Source of the DNA: Aeromonas molluscorum 848
GTDB lineage: Bacteria; Pseudomonadota; Gammaproteobacteria; Enterobacterales; Aeromonadaceae
Assembly (NCBI RefSeq): GCF_000388115.1
Contig: NZ_AQGQ01000009.1
Span: 1 to 46,339, forward strand
Direction: 5' to 3'
DNA: 46,339 nt
Of the stretch, positions 45,696 through 46,339 are shown one piece after another. A model generated the notes under the pieces. That model worked only from the letters and a program-made list of their open reading frames with translations, had not been told where the DNA came from and did no database searches. Each line of letters opens with the position of its first letter. The stretch's first letter is position 1. A program made the position numbers and the translations under genes.

Positions 45696-45785
45696 TTAGT
45701 CCTTGAAGTCCCAGGAGATATTGGAGATCAGCCGGCAAGGCTTGCACTGGAAGTCGAAGATCAAAGTGAAGAGGTCGTAAGGCAT
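45696..45785 (-). CDS. Possible 29-codon small protein with a CxxC pair
   Basis: On the minus strand AAGGA lies five bases before an ATG at 45785. The frame reads MPYDLFTLIFDFQCKPCRLI then SNISWDFKD and stops at 45696. The composition looks protein-like and includes CKPC, but the frame is very short. It is followed by the large inverted repeat at 45614-45658, which could end its transcript. It may be a true small protein, a gene remnant at an integration boundary, or chance. Confidence 0.3.
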   Translation of the reverse strand: MPYDLFTLIFDFQCKPCRLISNISWDFKD

Positions 45786-45885
45786 TAATTTCCTTACGAA
45801 ACATGTAGTTAGCAGTGAGTTTTGTTATGCGGACTGACGTTAATCCTGACCTACAGGTTAACACAAACTGCTAGGAAAACACACT

Positions 45886-46339
45886 ATGACCACCAAGAAA
45901 TCACCCCTCAACAACAGCCTCCTGCTACGTGGGAACATCTGGCACATTCACTGGAACGTACCCAAAGGACTACGCAATGATCCCCTCTTCAGGGGCAAGG
46001 CCATCTACAGCAAGTCGCTGAAGACTCGGGACGTACACGAAGCACGGAAGATGCGGGATCTGCTTGTGGGCCAGTTCCGTGAGATGGCCGCAGCGTCATC
46101 CACACACGCAAGCCGTCGTGCATTCCTGGCTGCTTACAATGAGGCTAGGCAAGCCCGACAGGCGCTAGACAGTCGCAGCGTCTATCTCGACGACAGGGAG
46201 CTGACTAACGCCGTGGATGCGCTGGAGTCAGCCTTCAATGTTGACGCAGAGATTGCACGGGGAGACTACGTGAAAGCAGACGCTTTCCTTGCTGCCATTC
46301 ACGACCAGCCTGAAGTCGCTGACAAGTACGCTATAACCC
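45886..46339 (+). CDS. Tyrosine recombinase (phage-type integrase), N-terminal part only
   Basis: An open frame from ATG at 45886 runs off the window end without a stop (151 codons visible). It starts MTTKKSPLNNSLLLRGNIWH, then IHWNVPKGLRND, FRGKAIYSKSLKTRDVHEA and RKMRDLLVGQF. The pattern of R-G-x-x-W-x-x-x-x-x-V-P-K-x-L-R, then KSLKTRDxxEARK, is the N-terminal arm region (DUF6538-like) of phage and island tyrosine recombinases. The catalytic R-H-R-Y domain would lie beyond the edge. AGGA lies about ten bases upstream. This points to an integrated element starting after syd; which attachment site it uses cannot be told from one end. Confidence 0.75.
   Translation, partial: MTTKKSPLNNSLLLRGNIWHIHWNVPKGLRNDPLFRGKAIYSKSLKTRDVHEARKMRDLLVGQFREMAAASSTHASRRAFLAAYNEARQARQALDSRSVYLDDRELTNAVDALESAFNVDAEIARGDYVKADAFLAAIHDQPEVADKYAIT

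Noticed and set aside
1-46339. CRISPR array, insertion sequence, rRNA or tRNA gene
   Set aside because: No regularly spaced identical repeats, no transposase frame with terminal repeats, and no structural RNA other than the gcvB-like locus was seen on reading both strands.

Overview
This window reads as chromosomal DNA of a gammaproteobacterium, most likely Aeromonas or a close relative. It is GC-rich, and its conserved gene neighbourhoods mix enterobacterial and Vibrio-like order: metK-tkt, mepM-anmK divergent from tyrS, panE-yajL beside yajQ, ampG/ppiA/yajG beside bolA, a complete Na+-NQR operon with apbE and nqrM followed by dinB, gcvA-ygdD-rlmM, and xni-ppnN with queF/syd. The genus is inferred from gene content and order; no marker RNA is present.

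Layout. Positions 1-2020 are the end of a prophage: a large tail-type protein cut by the window edge, then a small translationally coupled gene with a -1 frameshift, then a terminator. Next come metK, with two copies of a MetJ operator, and tkt. Positions 5.7-6.7 kb form a strikingly AT-rich insert carrying one unrecognised gene with a hydrophobic C-terminus. It is followed by an unusual protein made of three fused RidA domains and about 0.9 kb with no convincing gene. From 8.9 to 20.6 kb the genes serve peptidoglycan turnover (anmK, mepM, ampG), translation and cofactors (tyrS, panE, rlmG), stress or redox (yajL, yajQ, ppiA), and nucleoside uptake (a tsx/ompK-like porin with a good CRP site). 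bolA follows, downstream of an imperfect 82-bp tandem duplication.

Positions 21.6-28.7 kb are nqrABCDEF-apbE-nqrM. This encodes the sodium-pumping NADH:quinone oxidoreductase together with the enzyme that attaches its covalent FMN and a maturation factor. dinB with an SOS box and a double-Cache chemoreceptor follow. Between the chemoreceptor and gcvA the minus strand carries an apparent GcvB small RNA. gcvA then starts a tightly packed run with an alpha/beta hydrolase, ygdD and rlmM. An NAD-type isocitrate dehydrogenase, xni and ppnN follow on the minus strand.

Positions 40.1-44.1 kb hold a probable signalling pair. One is a membrane TPR protein with a degenerate GGDEF-like tail. The other is a diguanylate cyclase split by a 1-base slip in a run of seven C. 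The window ends with divergent queF and syd, a perfect 20-bp inverted repeat, a possible 29-codon small gene, and the start of a tyrosine recombinase that runs off the edge, suggesting another integrated element beyond it.

The points most worth following are the AT-rich orphan gene, the triple RidA protein, the gcvB locus, the poly-C split cyclase, the bolA upstream duplication, and the element starting at the right edge. I did not find a multi-gene system that I could defend as wholly new. No tRNA, rRNA, insertion sequence or CRISPR array was seen.
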